A stretch of 64,000 nt of DNA, taken from assembly GCA_022578605.1 (NCBI GenBank), contig MU394155.1, positions 26,324 through 90,323 of the forward strand, in the 5' to 3' direction. This document shows, one piece after another, positions 12,150 through 23,300 of this stretch. How positions within the stretch are numbered: the stretch's first letter is position 1; every line of letters begins with the position of its first letter. The DNA comes from Camillea tinctor. Its lineage: Eukaryota > Ascomycota > Sordariomycetes > Xylariales > Xylariaceae. The notes beneath the pieces are model-generated. The model was not told the DNA's origin. It searched no databases and saw only the letters and a list, made by a program, of their open reading frames with translations. A program made the position numbers and the translations under genes.

Positions 12150-13324
12150 ATTCTAAGCTTTCAATGAGATATGATATATATCGACCAGTTTTTCGGCCCT
12201 GCGCAGACCTCTATGTAGTTAAAGAGGTAAGAGAGGCCACGGCTGACAGAACGGGCTTCGGCGACTTATAATGTAGACCCCAGGGGCTACAGGTATTCCT
12301 TTCTGCAAGGGCTGCGCCGCATGATGGTTGCACGAACAATCAGACGATACCTCATCAGGGGAAATCCAATCAGAAGCTTTTTGGGACCACCCAAAAATCC
12401 ACCGAAAGGATTTATGTATGTATTCCGCTTTGATGGAACACTATAGCAAGTCGACATGACCTTAATACCCCTCCTGGCTCGTGTATTGCATTATACAGTT
12501 GATTAGGTACATGAATATAGGTATATATCGTCTTCGAAACACGCCTATGCTTCTAAACCACAATCATTAATACCGCACGATAAACGACTTCATATAATCT
12601 ACTTATGACTATGATGTATCTAGCGTGTTATTCACAAGAATATAGTCTCATCTTACTTGTGGATCTGAATATTTTGATATCAGTGTATAGTAGCTGTTTG
12701 GAACACCGCGTGGCCTCACAGCAACAACGGATGGCCACGATGGTGCGTGAAGGATTGGGACTAAGAGCTTGCTCCACCACAAGTCGAAAAGTTCAACCCT
12801 ACCAATTAAGGCTGTTAGTAGTGTCTTGTCCTTCATTAATAATTAGAGGTTGTAACTTTTCTTCCAGACTCCAATTAACGATGCATATCCTATTTATTCC
12901 ACAACTCAAGAGACTTTTTGATCGACCCGCTGGTGCGGCTCCTAAAAACTTCGGATCTATATAATTGACTTATCTGATATTTGTCGAAAAAGGGACGCTG
13001 TTTCAATATTGTTAACATACGCGCATTATACATACTCCGCGACAGGGCACTAGAAAACTACATGAAGTCTAGATTACCTAGGTAGGTTATGATAAAAGCG
13101 AAATCGCTAATTGCTACTGGCGATCAGCTTATATATAGTCTATGACATAACTTGGCGTATATTTATCTTGACAAAGTCTCATTTCTCCGTGCGAGACCTT
13201 TTAGTGTGCAATATATGTATTTATAACCTTTGTGTGTGTCTAGGTAGGTTGGGTATATATGCATCATTCTTAGACAGTACGACTATCCGTAGGTAACTTC
13301 AATCCCTAAGAGAATCACCCTTCT
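12150..13324. other. Intergenic region
   Basis: No gene is supported. A copy of the 10-bp palindrome TACCTAGGTA lies at 13075-13084. ORFs at 12605-12964 and 13111-13296 have no family features. Confidence 0.5.
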
Positions 13325-14907
13325 CTAGGAGTCTCGTTCGCTGTTAGCTAAAAGTGCACTCTCTTCGTCAATGGTGGATATGTCCCTTTGTGGGACAGGT
13401 TTGCTCTTTTGAAGGCTCAACCAAACAGCAGCCCCTATGATCAACGCGCTCCCTGCAAAACTCATAATCGGCGGAGTGGTTCCCCAAATTACACGCTCGA
13501 TTATAAGTGCAAAGACCATTTGTATATACTGGTAGTTGTTAGATATGATTCTAAGTGAATGGAGGGACCACATACGATCATATTAGTGGCCCTTCCTGCT
13601 TTTTCTCTTTGCAATCCTTCGGTTAAGAGAAATTGGAGCAAGAAGCCGGCAACCCCAATTATGATAAGTAGTGTCCTGTATCTTGTTAGTTCTCATGTCT
13701 ATACTGGCATGATCGGTCATGCATCATACCATTGCAATATCCCCTGTGGAAGTACGAATTGCAGATCCGGATGTACCATAATAATTACGCTTGATCCAAC
13801 TGTGGCTAAAACAGCGAAATAGTTAACGCTGATTAGAGAATGTGCCCTCTTTCCAATAACACGTATAGTGCCATACGCGACCGCTGCGCCGAATGTTCCA
13901 ACGATGGCAAGTAGGATAGCAACTACACGCTCAACATAGGAAGGAGATTCTGTACGAGCTAATTGCTGATCATGTTCTATAATGAAAGTGGTCAAAGATT
14001 CATTTTTACCACTTGGGTCGTCCAGTATAGGCCCTTCACCGTTGCGCCCAAAAAGGAAAGCTGGCCTGGCAATCAGCAGCACCCCGGTGAAGGCAAGCAA
14101 CCCAGCTAGGGATTCTTGTATGCCATATGGCTCCTAAGAAGATGTCAGATTAAGTGTATGAGCAAATAAAAGATCACTACAGGACGCATGGTTACCTTCA
14201 GCCAAACGAAGCAGACAATAGCAGTCCATGTGGGCACCAGAAACGTGATAGCTGTAGCATCAGATATTTCCAGATAGGATAGCGAATCTGGAATAGTGGT
14301 CAATATAAAATATCACCCCCAGAAGAGCCATTTGGAGCTTACAGTATAGTCCAAACAGTCCAATGAACCCAGCGGTACCCCGCAAAACCAGCAGTCCCCT
14401 GATACTTGACTGGCCAAGAGGAAAATCAGGAACTTTTTTATACCACATATACAGAGATCCGAGTATGGCAGTGAAAAGCATGCGCACGAATATGATCTGT
14501 AAGGCATGGAGCTTGTTAGGAGAATCTGGCGATGTTAACAGTTTAGCTGCCGCGTTCATCTATCACAGGTTAGTTTATTACGATATTCACGGTAAGGGGG
14601 TTAGGGGAGGACTTCGTACGATAGACCCAAAACTCTGCGCTGAAAATACCAGCACCAGACCGATATTTCTTTGGTAGAAATGTCTAAGTCTTTGGCGGAT
14701 AGTAGGTGGTGTCGATTCATATTGCTCATCTCCGCTACCACGAGAGGATTCTGGTTCTTGCTCGACGCGGTTGGTGGGCATCACCGCACTACTATCACTA
14801 CCATTACCACTACCACTACCACTACCCTTACCTACGGTGTTAATGGTAGTCCCACTATGCTCACTGTTAGTGGTATTTTTAGACCCTTCTGCAGCTCCGT
14901 AGCCCAT
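13325..14907 (-). CDS. EamA/DMT-superfamily (SLC35G-like) membrane transporter
   Basis: Six exons on the reverse strand: 14907-14620, 14559-14343, 14287-14196, 14133-13730, 13675-13576 and 13528-13325. They give 434 residues with all phases consistent and branch points such as AACTAAC. A soluble Ser/Gly/Thr-rich N-terminus of about 80 residues precedes two EamA repeats: FGSIMNAAAKLL to SDATAITFLVPTWTAIVCF, and GTFGAAVAYGTIRVIGKRA to MVFALIIERVIWG. Ten membrane helices are expected. The ATAITF..PTWTAI segment and the E-R-V-I-W-G end of the second repeat are typical of fungal drug/metabolite transporters. The substrate is unknown. The Gly-Ser run in the N-terminus comes from a CACTAC-like repeat at 14790-14830. 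Confidence 0.88.
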
Positions 14908-16101
14908 GCTGAATTGGAAAGATAAGAACGTGGTATCGAGGTACCTAAATACTTATAAGGAGGGGAATTTCTAAACTACGAAATCCCACCGCTTCCCGCA
15001 GATTTTATTTGCTGTACTCACTAAGCACAGAACACTTTATGCCCCACAGCAGCCTAAGAAACGTGACCTATCCTAACCAAAGCCGAAGGCCGAGCCTGCC
15101 AAGCCGATACAAGCCGCGGGGTGGAGCTCCAAAGCTCCCCTGTAACTATAGGATCCCTATTTTAGTTTAGTTAGCAGGTTTGGTATGTGGTATCATACTT
15201 ACGGAGGGGCAACAAGCATTATTCTTCTAATGACTAAGCTCTGTAGCAAAATCATGTTGCAAAGAATGTCACATACATATAAAGAGAAAGGATAAGAGAG
15301 AAAGAAAAAAAAAAAGAAAAGACGTTAAGCCAACCAGGAGTCGGTGATATTCCAAGATGGTTGAAGTGTACCTACATGAGGGGCTTGCATCGTTATATGT
15401 AGTGTATTATACAACCCATACCCCAGCTCTGGTATAAAAGGGTCAACGCTAACTCCAATTTTTAAACTTTAAAGTCTTTATAGAGCCACCTATCATTGGT
15501 CTAGTACGTTAATCAGCACGGATATAGGTTATTATACTAATAAAGATTATATTCAGTAGTCCATAGTAGCATATAACATCGTATATTGGTTTCAACTACA
15601 CCCATTCAGGAGTCCAAGTCTATGCATGACCTTATAAACTTTGGTTCATAAACAAGTAGTTCCGTCAGTCCAAGTACAACTGACGATGCTGCCTTACATC
15701 CCCCCACCTGACATCCGGCAGGCAATTGCTACGCTATGGTATGATATCTACTACATAGATAACTTATACGATCCTTTCAATGCTACCCTTATGCTTGGAC
15801 CCAAACAAACCTTTCCCATAACTCGTAACTTCGCCCTCCAAGTGCATAAGCTGAAATGCTATCTCCAACGCCACACGCTCTTCACTGGTTGAGTCTGCAA
15901 ACCTGTCTGGGTCGATCTAGACGCCGCTCCAAACACTGCCCGGGGGGGAAAAATGAATCAGGGGTCGTTCCGAATTTAGAAGTGTGCCTGTCACTTCCAC
16001 GCTACCCTTCCTAGATTTTCTATTATGTAGACATGTTCCCGTTGCCTCCGTCTGCTCCGTAGAAAACTTGCCGTTCACAACCTCTAAATATCGGCGGCAT
16101 T
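14908..16101. other. Divergent intergenic region
   Basis: Promoter space between the DMT transporter (-) and the PAN-like gene (+). It contains an A-rich tract near 15300. The 15641-15892 ORF opens with a TTG and lacks any recognised motif. Confidence 0.5.
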
Positions 16102-16955
16102 ATGGCTGATGTTGTGTACATATCCCCAGATTCATTCAAGGAGGCGGCCTCTCCTCGAATACTCGGCGGTACCGGCTTGGAGCTCGCCGAGCATCAACCC
16201 CCACCGCCGAACTGGGGCGACTATTCCCCAGTACCAAATTCCGTACCGGTCAAGCAGACACGTAAAATATGTGGGCTACACAGATCAACACTTATCTTAG
16301 CCGTGATTCTCATCGTCGTTGTTATCGCTGCCGGAGTAGGTGGTGGAGTCGGTGGCTCACTCGCAGTACAAAATGCGAAAAGGTGAGATAAACTACGCTT
16401 TTTCTTTTCTTTCTTATATACAATCCCATAGTTATAAGTAATACTGACGTGACGGGGTTCCCTAGCAACGCCGAGAACAGCCTCATATCAAACGGCACAT
16501 CCCGCATCTCAACCGTCACCATAACCTCAATCTCAACGCGAACTCTAACCGCCACCGGCACCACCGGAACCGGAACTAGCACCTCTACCGGCTCCGGGCT
16601 CGTCGTGCCCACCGGCCTCCTCGCGCTCGACTGTCCGGGCCTCGACAGCGAGGGCGACCAGGTCATCGCGTGGGACGCGAGCTCGTGGACGTTCACGCCG
16701 ACCTGCGGCACCGACTACGTGGGCGCGGACTTCGGCGCCGTCATCGTGTACTCTTTCCACGACTGCATGCAGGCCTGCGCCGCGCACAACCACTTCAGCG
16801 GCACCACCCAGTGCGCCGCCGTCACCTTCAGCGCCAACCAGACGTACCAGATCGCCCGCAACTTCGGCAACTGCTGGCTCAAGACGGGCACTGGCACGCA
16901 GAACACGGCGGCCGGGGATACGTTCGTGAGCGCGGTGTTGAGGAGCTCGATATGA
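16102..16955 (+). CDS. Single-pass membrane protein with PAN/apple-like domain
   Basis: Two exons, 16102-16382 and 16466-16955, give 256 residues. The donor is GTGAGA, the acceptor CCTAG, and AG+C restores Ser. The N-terminus is cytosolic and Pro-rich. A strong membrane helix spans residues 62-87 (STLILAVILIVVVIAAGVGG). A Ser/Thr-rich, probably O-glycosylated stalk follows to about 150. The C-terminal region carries six cysteines (LDCPGL, TPTCGTDY, HDCMQACAAH, TTQCAAV, GNCWLK) in the spacing of fungal PAN-type domains, often seen in wall- or surface-associated proteins. Exon 2 is much more GC-rich than the flanks. The ligand is unknown. Confidence 0.8.
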
Positions 16956-17012
16956 CATGGGGGGGTTAGGGGAAGGGAGGAGGGGGGAGAGAAAGTTGGT
17001 GTATTTATTGGT

Positions 17013-17135
17013 TGTTACAACTGGGTGTTGAGTAGCCCCGCTGTACCATGAGAGAAAGGGTTCTCACAATGACCGAGTGGTCATTGTGGCTCAATTCTGT
17101 ATTATATAGTTACCCATCAATCCCGGGGCGTAACA
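17013..17135. mobile_element. Solo-LTR-like element, family 1 copy 1, with TTGGT duplication
   Basis: A 123-bp element begins TGTTAC and ends GTAACA. It is bounded by the direct repeat TTGGT at 17008-17012 and 17136-17140. A 10-bp perfect hairpin lies inside (CACAATGACC, loop GAGT, GGTCATTGTG). It aligns along its length to 19430-19562. TG...CA ends and a 5-bp target duplication are those of an LTR-retrotransposon solo LTR. Confidence 0.85.
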
Positions 17136-17140
17136 TTGGT

Positions 17141-17911
17141 GTAGATGCTAGCGATCTGGTTTTGGAGGCAGGAAGGATTTTCCTGTATCGGGTTTCCCTA
17201 GAGGGATGGAAATAATGGGACTGTGGACGCGATGGGTAAAGTGTATCATTGGGTAAAATCCATGTACCATATAACGATAATGATGAATACGCAACTGTAA
17301 TGAAACTGTAGCGTTATACAATCTGTGGATTTTGTCTTTTCGATAGATTGGGTTCAGGTTCAGGCAGCCTCTCGTCGGTGCAGTGCAACGGTGAAGGGGT
17401 CGATAGCCTAATACCAATAATAGGGGAGTAATCCGTAAAGTGGGGTTCATCAACTCACCCTCCTAGTTGATGACCTCTGCTATACCAATCGAAGTCGCCG
17501 CCTGCCTACCTGTTTGTGATATCGAAGTAGAAATATGCAGTCAAATAAGAAACTATAGGGTGAATGGCATGTATGTTTGTTAGGTATTGGTTTACAAATA
17601 TCCAAGAACTCAAGTTGTCATTCTGAGATAAGGAACTCGAGGCATATTCGGTATAACGAGTGTATTCATCTGCATACGAATAGTATTTAAATGATTGTTA
17701 TCAGCTATAGATATCTGGACACCAAACGAGCGTTGTTGGCCACCAATCCCAGTTGGCGCCTGTCATACAGATGTTCAGCCTGTAATATTCCCACATCTCC
17801 ATCATCTTCGTCCCCCCTGTTCATGGGCATGAGTGCTCAAGCTACTTTTCTATTGAAATAAATTGTCAGACCTTAAGAATATACCAATAGAGAGGAATCA
17901 CGTACCAGCGC
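17141..17911. other. Intergenic region
   Basis: Sequence between solo LTR copy 1 and the 3' end of the 106-residue gene. No gene is supported; the reverse ORF 17148-17453 has no domain. Confidence 0.5.
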
Positions 17912-18405
17912 TTAGCTCAGGGCCCACGATCCCGAGCCACTGATGGTGCTGGTGGAGTTGATGCCATGACCGTTCAGTTTGCCCTTGATAACTGCGCCGT
18001 TATCCAAGGTGAGCTCGAAATCGTGCATGCCAAAAGGGCCCTCGAAAGTACGGTCGGGCCCTAGTTCGCTGTCCTCGTTATAAGTGAGGGTGACGTCGTT
18101 GGTGGTGAAAAACTGCAGAGGGGCATCGCCGTTGACCGATCCAGTGAATGTTGCCTGTTGGTTGTGGATGACAAACAGGGCGGTGACTGTATCATAGTAT
18201 GTTAGTAACCAACCATTTTTTATATTGTAGACCCAGGTAGATATTCTCCTATTCTGGCAGCCTCTATGGAATTAAATCTCATATACTGTGTTAAGATAAG
18301 GAATGTTCCTTTCCAACACAGGCAAACGAGGAGATTGAAGACTTCTTGGAACTACTCACCCTGGTGAGGACCGCTGCGGATGAGGTTTCCTGGGACGACA
18401 GGCAT
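17912..18405 (-). CDS. Uncharacterised 106-residue beta-rich protein
   Basis: Two exons on the reverse strand: 18405-18360 and 18186-17912. The donor is GTGAGT, the acceptor ATACAG, with a TACTAAC branch point just before it. Splicing joins 15 codons plus G to TC ACC. The protein starts MPVVPGNLIRSGPHQ and has alternating strand-like segments (VTALFVIHNQQATFTGSVNG, FTTNDVTLTYNEDS, FELTLDNGAVIKGKLNG) and a Gly/Ser end. It has no signal peptide, no cysteine and no membrane helix. Codon use and the conserved-looking splice pattern support a real gene. I do not recognise a named family. A TATA box lies about 125 bases upstream. Confidence 0.78.
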
Positions 18406-18529
18406 GGTGTATTGAGGTGTATAGTTGATTGTTCAGGGAATAATATTGGGCAAGTCTAAGTATTGATAGTTTGTTGATGTTTTAGTTCTTGATGGTGAGG
18501 CCATGATGAGGGTGATGGGAAGGCTTACC

Positions 18530-18537
18530 TATTTATA
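18530..18537 (-). promoter_or_regulatory. TATA box of the 106-residue gene
   Basis: TATAAATA on the reverse strand, about 125 bases upstream of the ATG at 18405. This position fits a promoter with a 5' leader of roughly 90 bases. Confidence 0.5.
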
Positions 18538-19429
18538 CACATAATCTCAGCGAATATTATAGCTACCTCCTCATGTCTTGGAATAGGCTATTCGAACAAG
18601 GCTCGAAGGACGTCACATCAAGGCGACATGGCCCGTGCCCGCGAGAATCTATGCACCAGTCCAAGCTGAAGAGGGCTTCCGCTTCCCCTCTTCAGCGCAA
18701 CGTCAATATACAATACTGCCCCTTACGAAGGAGGCGTTTTCCGGCTTCGATCGGGTGTTACAAGAAGTTGTGAAGAATGTGCTATGCTCACCAGTCCAAT
18801 ACACCGGAAATTATCCATAGAGTGGCCTCTAGAGCCTCACTAGAGTGTACCTTTCACTCATTCTCGATATGAATTCGTCATTTCGAATTCAAACTTGTTT
18901 ATGAATGTGTATCCCACTATGTGCTGACCGAACACCCGTTTTTGGAAAGGCTGCCGTTGAACTACGTAGCATACAGTTTCACCTCTTTGCAAACAAAAGA
19001 CGTCGTCGTCATCATAAAAGGGGCAAATGGTGACGTAGAATGGGAGTCATATAATCAAGATAGAAATCAGCATCGATATGTTATAAAACAGTTCTAATTT
19101 AAGCGCTGTGTTCCTATTGTGGTATATATATCTGAACAGGTATTAGTGCTACAAGTATTTCAGAATTCGTACAACTTTTCACACTTGAGTATTTGCTCCC
19201 TAAATTATATCTTTATTCTATAGCCTGCTATTCACGAAGCCCTAATGAGAGATAATGTGAGTCATCATAGTGTTTCCGTAAGAAAAGTAAGATGTTATCA
19301 TGTATCCAGCTAGAAGTCTACACAAACAATTATTTGTCATAGGTTGTACACCTCGCAGTACCTTGTTCCAACAAGAGGGCCCTTCCTCCTCGAGTTTCAT
19401 GATTACATTTCGCCAAGTTATAAAGTAAG
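18538..19429. other. Intergenic region
   Basis: AT-rich, no supported gene. Small ORFs near 18573-18820 overlap each other in two frames and lack motifs. Confidence 0.45.
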
Positions 19430-19562
19430 TGTTACAACAGTGTATTGGGCAACACCATTATACCATGAGACTAAAAGATTCTCCTAATGACCGAGTGGTC
19501 ATTGGATCCCAATTCTGTATTATATAGTTACTCTCCAGCCAATCCCTGGCTGGGACATAACA
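19430..19562. mobile_element. Solo-LTR-like element, family 1 copy 2, with GTAAG duplication
   Basis: A 133-bp element begins TGTTACAAC and ends ATAACA. It is flanked by GTAAG at 19425-19429 and 19563-19567. It shares ACCATGAGA, the palindromic core AATGACCGAGTGGTCATT and TTCTGTATTATATAGTTA with the copy at 17013-17135. Its different target duplication shows an independent insertion. Confidence 0.85.
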
Positions 19563-19567
19563 GTAAG

Positions 19568-21285
19568 CTACTAACAATGTTAAACAGTTTTGGTTTGTTT
19601 ACACCTACATATCTTTCAACTGTTTCCAAAGCTCTGTCTGGATACACCAGAAAAGATCAGGCAAATACCCATTCCTGCTTTGCAATGGGATCTAGGCTGT
19701 GTGATTAATGGCCGCTCCTTGGTGAGATTTCAAAACCTTCCGGGAGGACGAAAGTGTCAGCCGTTCAAATGAAACACAAGTTAATTTTACCGGGCTTACA
19801 GGATTTTAAGAAAGTGTATTACACTGTGATATAAAACCGTTCTGGTATCATGTGCTGTGCTTTTCGGTACCTAGCAAGTTTGACCACATCAACAGATATG
19901 ATGTCAAACCTGCTGACAAAGTTTGTGTATTGGGAATCGGCAAATTTTACATCAAGGGAATGCTATAGATGTTGTACGAGCTGGTGTAACGATAGACATG
20001 GATGGTATGGTTATAATGCCATGTCCGAGGGGTAATCGCCTTTGAGCAGTAGGGAAGTTATACAAGCTTGTCTACGTGGCATGTGATATACCATGTGTAC
20101 TCTCGCATAGGGCCGTGAAATCACCTTGGACGGCCCGGATACCTCAAATACGTAAGATAATGTACGATCATCTGGAACTTATCAATCTTATGATAACTAC
20201 ACCAGCGGCGGGAGCCGGTAAAGTATACGGAGACGTTAGGTAGTAAATAACTTCAGTGTGGTGCACTCCATCCCCCCCCCCCTGGCTTAGTATATAAAAC
20301 TTTATGGTCCTCAGAGACTAGTGTTTTTTGAAGCACTGACTTCGCGCATCATCTCAGTGACATCTTATTTGTCCTACTTGGAACCCCCTCATGATCATAT
20401 TTGGTGCCTAGACTGTTCTTCCTCTTGGCTTTGAGGTGATAAACAGTCATACTTTACCACGCACGTACGAGTAGTATGATCTTGATATTTGTGACACGAT
20501 GAATTCCCTAAATCTCCTCTCTTTTCACTTGGATAATTCTTGAAACATCGAAGAAGACTTAGAAATATGTATCAGTCTTGCGATAGGAACTATTTTTGAT
20601 AATTAAAACAGTGTGAATGAATCCGGCGTTTGATCGCGACCTCACAGGATATACTCTAATAAGATGCAATCCAACGGTCTAATTGATATATGGGGAGTTA
20701 AACTAAGGGAGAAGGATCCGGATATTTAGAATAGGCCGTATTAACTGAAAGGTTATGAACAATCAAAGCCCTCCTTCCCAAAATTTCATTATATCGCAGC
20801 TAATTGTAGAAGTAAGCTTCATGTAGTTGCTGTGAATGCATATGTGGGCGTAAAACACACCGAACATTATTATAAGACTTTAGATAGGTGTCTATATAAT
20901 TGCAATGAATCTCGCTATAATATTCATAAATTCTGATATGGTTAGGCATCTAGGTGTTCTGTGGGCGATGTAAAAAAGCACCCGGTGCCATCATATCCCT
21001 GTAATAGTCCCAGATGGCTGAGCTATAAAATGATATCTAGGATGGTAGATCGTATTGAGTTGATGGGTTAATTGGTTGAGAGAACTCCAAATGAACGTCT
21101 GAGAATACAGGCTAGCCACGTGCGGTGGTCAGCATACAAGCTCACTAGCGAGCGAGCCGCGGAAATCATATAACGCGATAGCCGCTACTATAGCACATAG
21201 GCCACGTTGTCAGATTCTCGGCACGGGTGAGAGGAAAGGTAAACAAAAACATCACCATCCACATAAAAAAGAGGGAGGAAATACG
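19568..21285. other. Intergenic region
   Basis: AT-rich, with a C12 run near 20270. ORFs are short and without motifs. The last 100 bases are the leader of the cupin gene. Confidence 0.45.
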
Positions 21286-21888
21286 ATGGCAAGGACTCGC
21301 ACATCCGATCAAAAGATATTCACAAGACCGGCACCGTCGGCGGTCACGTATGATCTCTCGATCCCGGACCAGGCCACTATTAAACTGCCTCCCGGCTCGG
21401 CATGGACATCGGGTCCACATTGGCATAGCAGGCATACCGAGTTTATACAAGTACTATCAGGCCGAGCGGAGGTCATGCTTCACGGGACGGTGATGCCGAC
21501 CGTGGGCGCCGCCGATGGTGTTATCATCGTGCCCCGCGGCACGGTCCACGAGTGGCGGCGAAGCCAGGATGCGGGACTGGATAGCGAGCTGGTAGTAAGG
21601 GAATGGACGGACCCGAAAGACGGCCAGAAGGAAACGTTTTTCCGAAATCTCAACAGCATTATCCTTGACGCGATCAAAGGAGGCGATGGTAGCTGGAGGA
21701 TGCGCACGCTAAATTTAGAGCTGATGAATCTTTTTTGGAGGATGGATAATTGGCCCCTGTTTTTGAGTACGTCTTGGCCAGGATTCATACAAGGCATCGC
21801 AACGCGGACGGTGCTTTGGGGATCGGTAATTCTGGGCAAGGTTCTTGGTTGCCGCGGTTTATATGGGGAATATTATGACACGGAGTGA
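21286..21888 (+). CDS. Cupin-domain protein
   Basis: Single-exon ORF of 200 residues. The cupin barrel covers about residues 25-115. Cupin motif 1 is seen as GPHWHSRHTEFIQVLSGRAE (His45-51 and Glu), and motif 2 as GVIIVPRGTVHEW near residue 78, giving the usual His/Glu metal ligands. The C-terminal 80 residues are helical/hydrophobic (LELMNLFWRMDNWPLFL and ATRTVLWGSVILGKVLG) and may touch a membrane. Small fungal cupins of this form are mostly uncharacterised; dioxygenase or isomerase roles are possible. The start has GAAATACG before ATG. Confidence 0.82.
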   Translation: MARTRTSDQKIFTRPAPSAVTYDLSIPDQATIKLPPGSAWTSGPHWHSRHTEFIQVLSGRAEVMLHGTVMPTVGAADGVIIVPRGTVHEWRRSQDAGLDSELVVREWTDPKDGQKETFFRNLNSIILDAIKGGDGSWRMRTLNLELMNLFWRMDNWPLFLSTSWPGFIQGIATRTVLWGSVILGKVLGCRGLYGEYYDTE

Positions 21889-23300
21889 TTTTTCTGTCAA
21901 CAGAGAATTATGAATAACGATTACGACTATGTCATATATGGATACATGGGAATAATTAGATTAATTTCCTACTGGGTTATGATCATATGAATTCATGACT
22001 ACGCATATATCTTAATGTACCTAAATACATTAAGCGTGCAGGTTCGTATGTTTTGACTTGTCTTCTCTGTAATGTATTCACTATGTCTGAGCCCCACCCT
22101 GATGAACCTGTGATTTACCTCCAACGACTTTCAGGAGAACGCCTATAGTCTCAGCATATATCTTACGAATTAGGGTTGTGAACTGAATTTGGTAAATCGC
22201 ATATAAATATTTGTAGATAAATATACTCATGCATCTATTAAACCTGTCATGAAACTATTTACTGAGTCCATTACAGTTCCTCTGTAGGACATTGAAATAA
22301 TCACAGGAAACTAGGGGGGAAAACGAGACCTGCTCTATTATTTAGTCTAACCCTGGAGACTGGGGAGGCTGGATGAGTTCGAGGTGGTCTACTTGTTGAC
22401 CGTGGGCTCAGGTTTAGTAGATTTGCTTCTCCTTCACAAGAGTCTTCGCCATACTCTTCTAGACCCGAGAACCTCCTGAAATCCTATGATGATAGATTAA
22501 CCTAACAAAACAACGCATCCAAGTCCATTGGAGATGGTCGGGTGACTAACGGCACTTGATATCGCGCGTATTAATATGCACCAGAATGTTCAATGTTTGA
22601 AAGGGTGCTACTAATGAGAAGGCAGTGGAAGAACTGGAAAAACAGAGACGTCAGCAGGGTATGGTAATGAGTGTTCGCGGTCATGGTTCGTTACAACAGT
22701 ATTTTCTGATAAAGATGTAAATCATTCCTTGCTTAAGCACTGGTGTGAGACATAATACAATGACGTTACCGTGACGTGCGTAAGCACCCGTGACACATCG
22801 GGGCTTTTCTTCTCCCTTTCGTTGGTGTTATGTCTCATTACATAGATTATTCAAGTCCCCGTTATGAATATCATTACTCTTCCCTAAAGCTATTTCTACC
22901 TGAGAAGTACAGAATCTTATTATTCTCAAATATCTGAATTATTATTATATATTCAAACACTACCTATAGGCGTCATCGCGAACGAATTATTAGATGCGCG
23001 ACGTGACCCCTTATTCCTAACTTGTCCACCGATTCTAGCAAACAAGTACCGCAAGGACCTAATGTATGTTTATGTATCTAGATATGTAATGGCATCCCAT
23101 GTATTTGCAGTTCTAGTTCCTCGCACAACAAGAACAATAACGACGACAACAATGCGGTCACCCAAGTTCTTCCTAGGTTCCCCGTGACACGTATTGCTAT
23201 TGTATAATGTTGCTTCCATGTAATTCGAGTGTCGAATCAATTACTATCAACTACTGGTTTCCTCTTGCTAATAACTTAGGCTAGTATCTGTCTATCGCAT
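21889..23300. other. Convergent intergenic region
   Basis: 3' sides of the cupin (+) and kinase-like (-) genes. AT-rich; no gene, tRNA or repeat recognised. Confidence 0.5.

Noticed and set aside
15641..15892. 83-codon forward ORF
   Set aside because: It opens with TTG; the first ATG is well inside, and there is no motif or promoter evidence.
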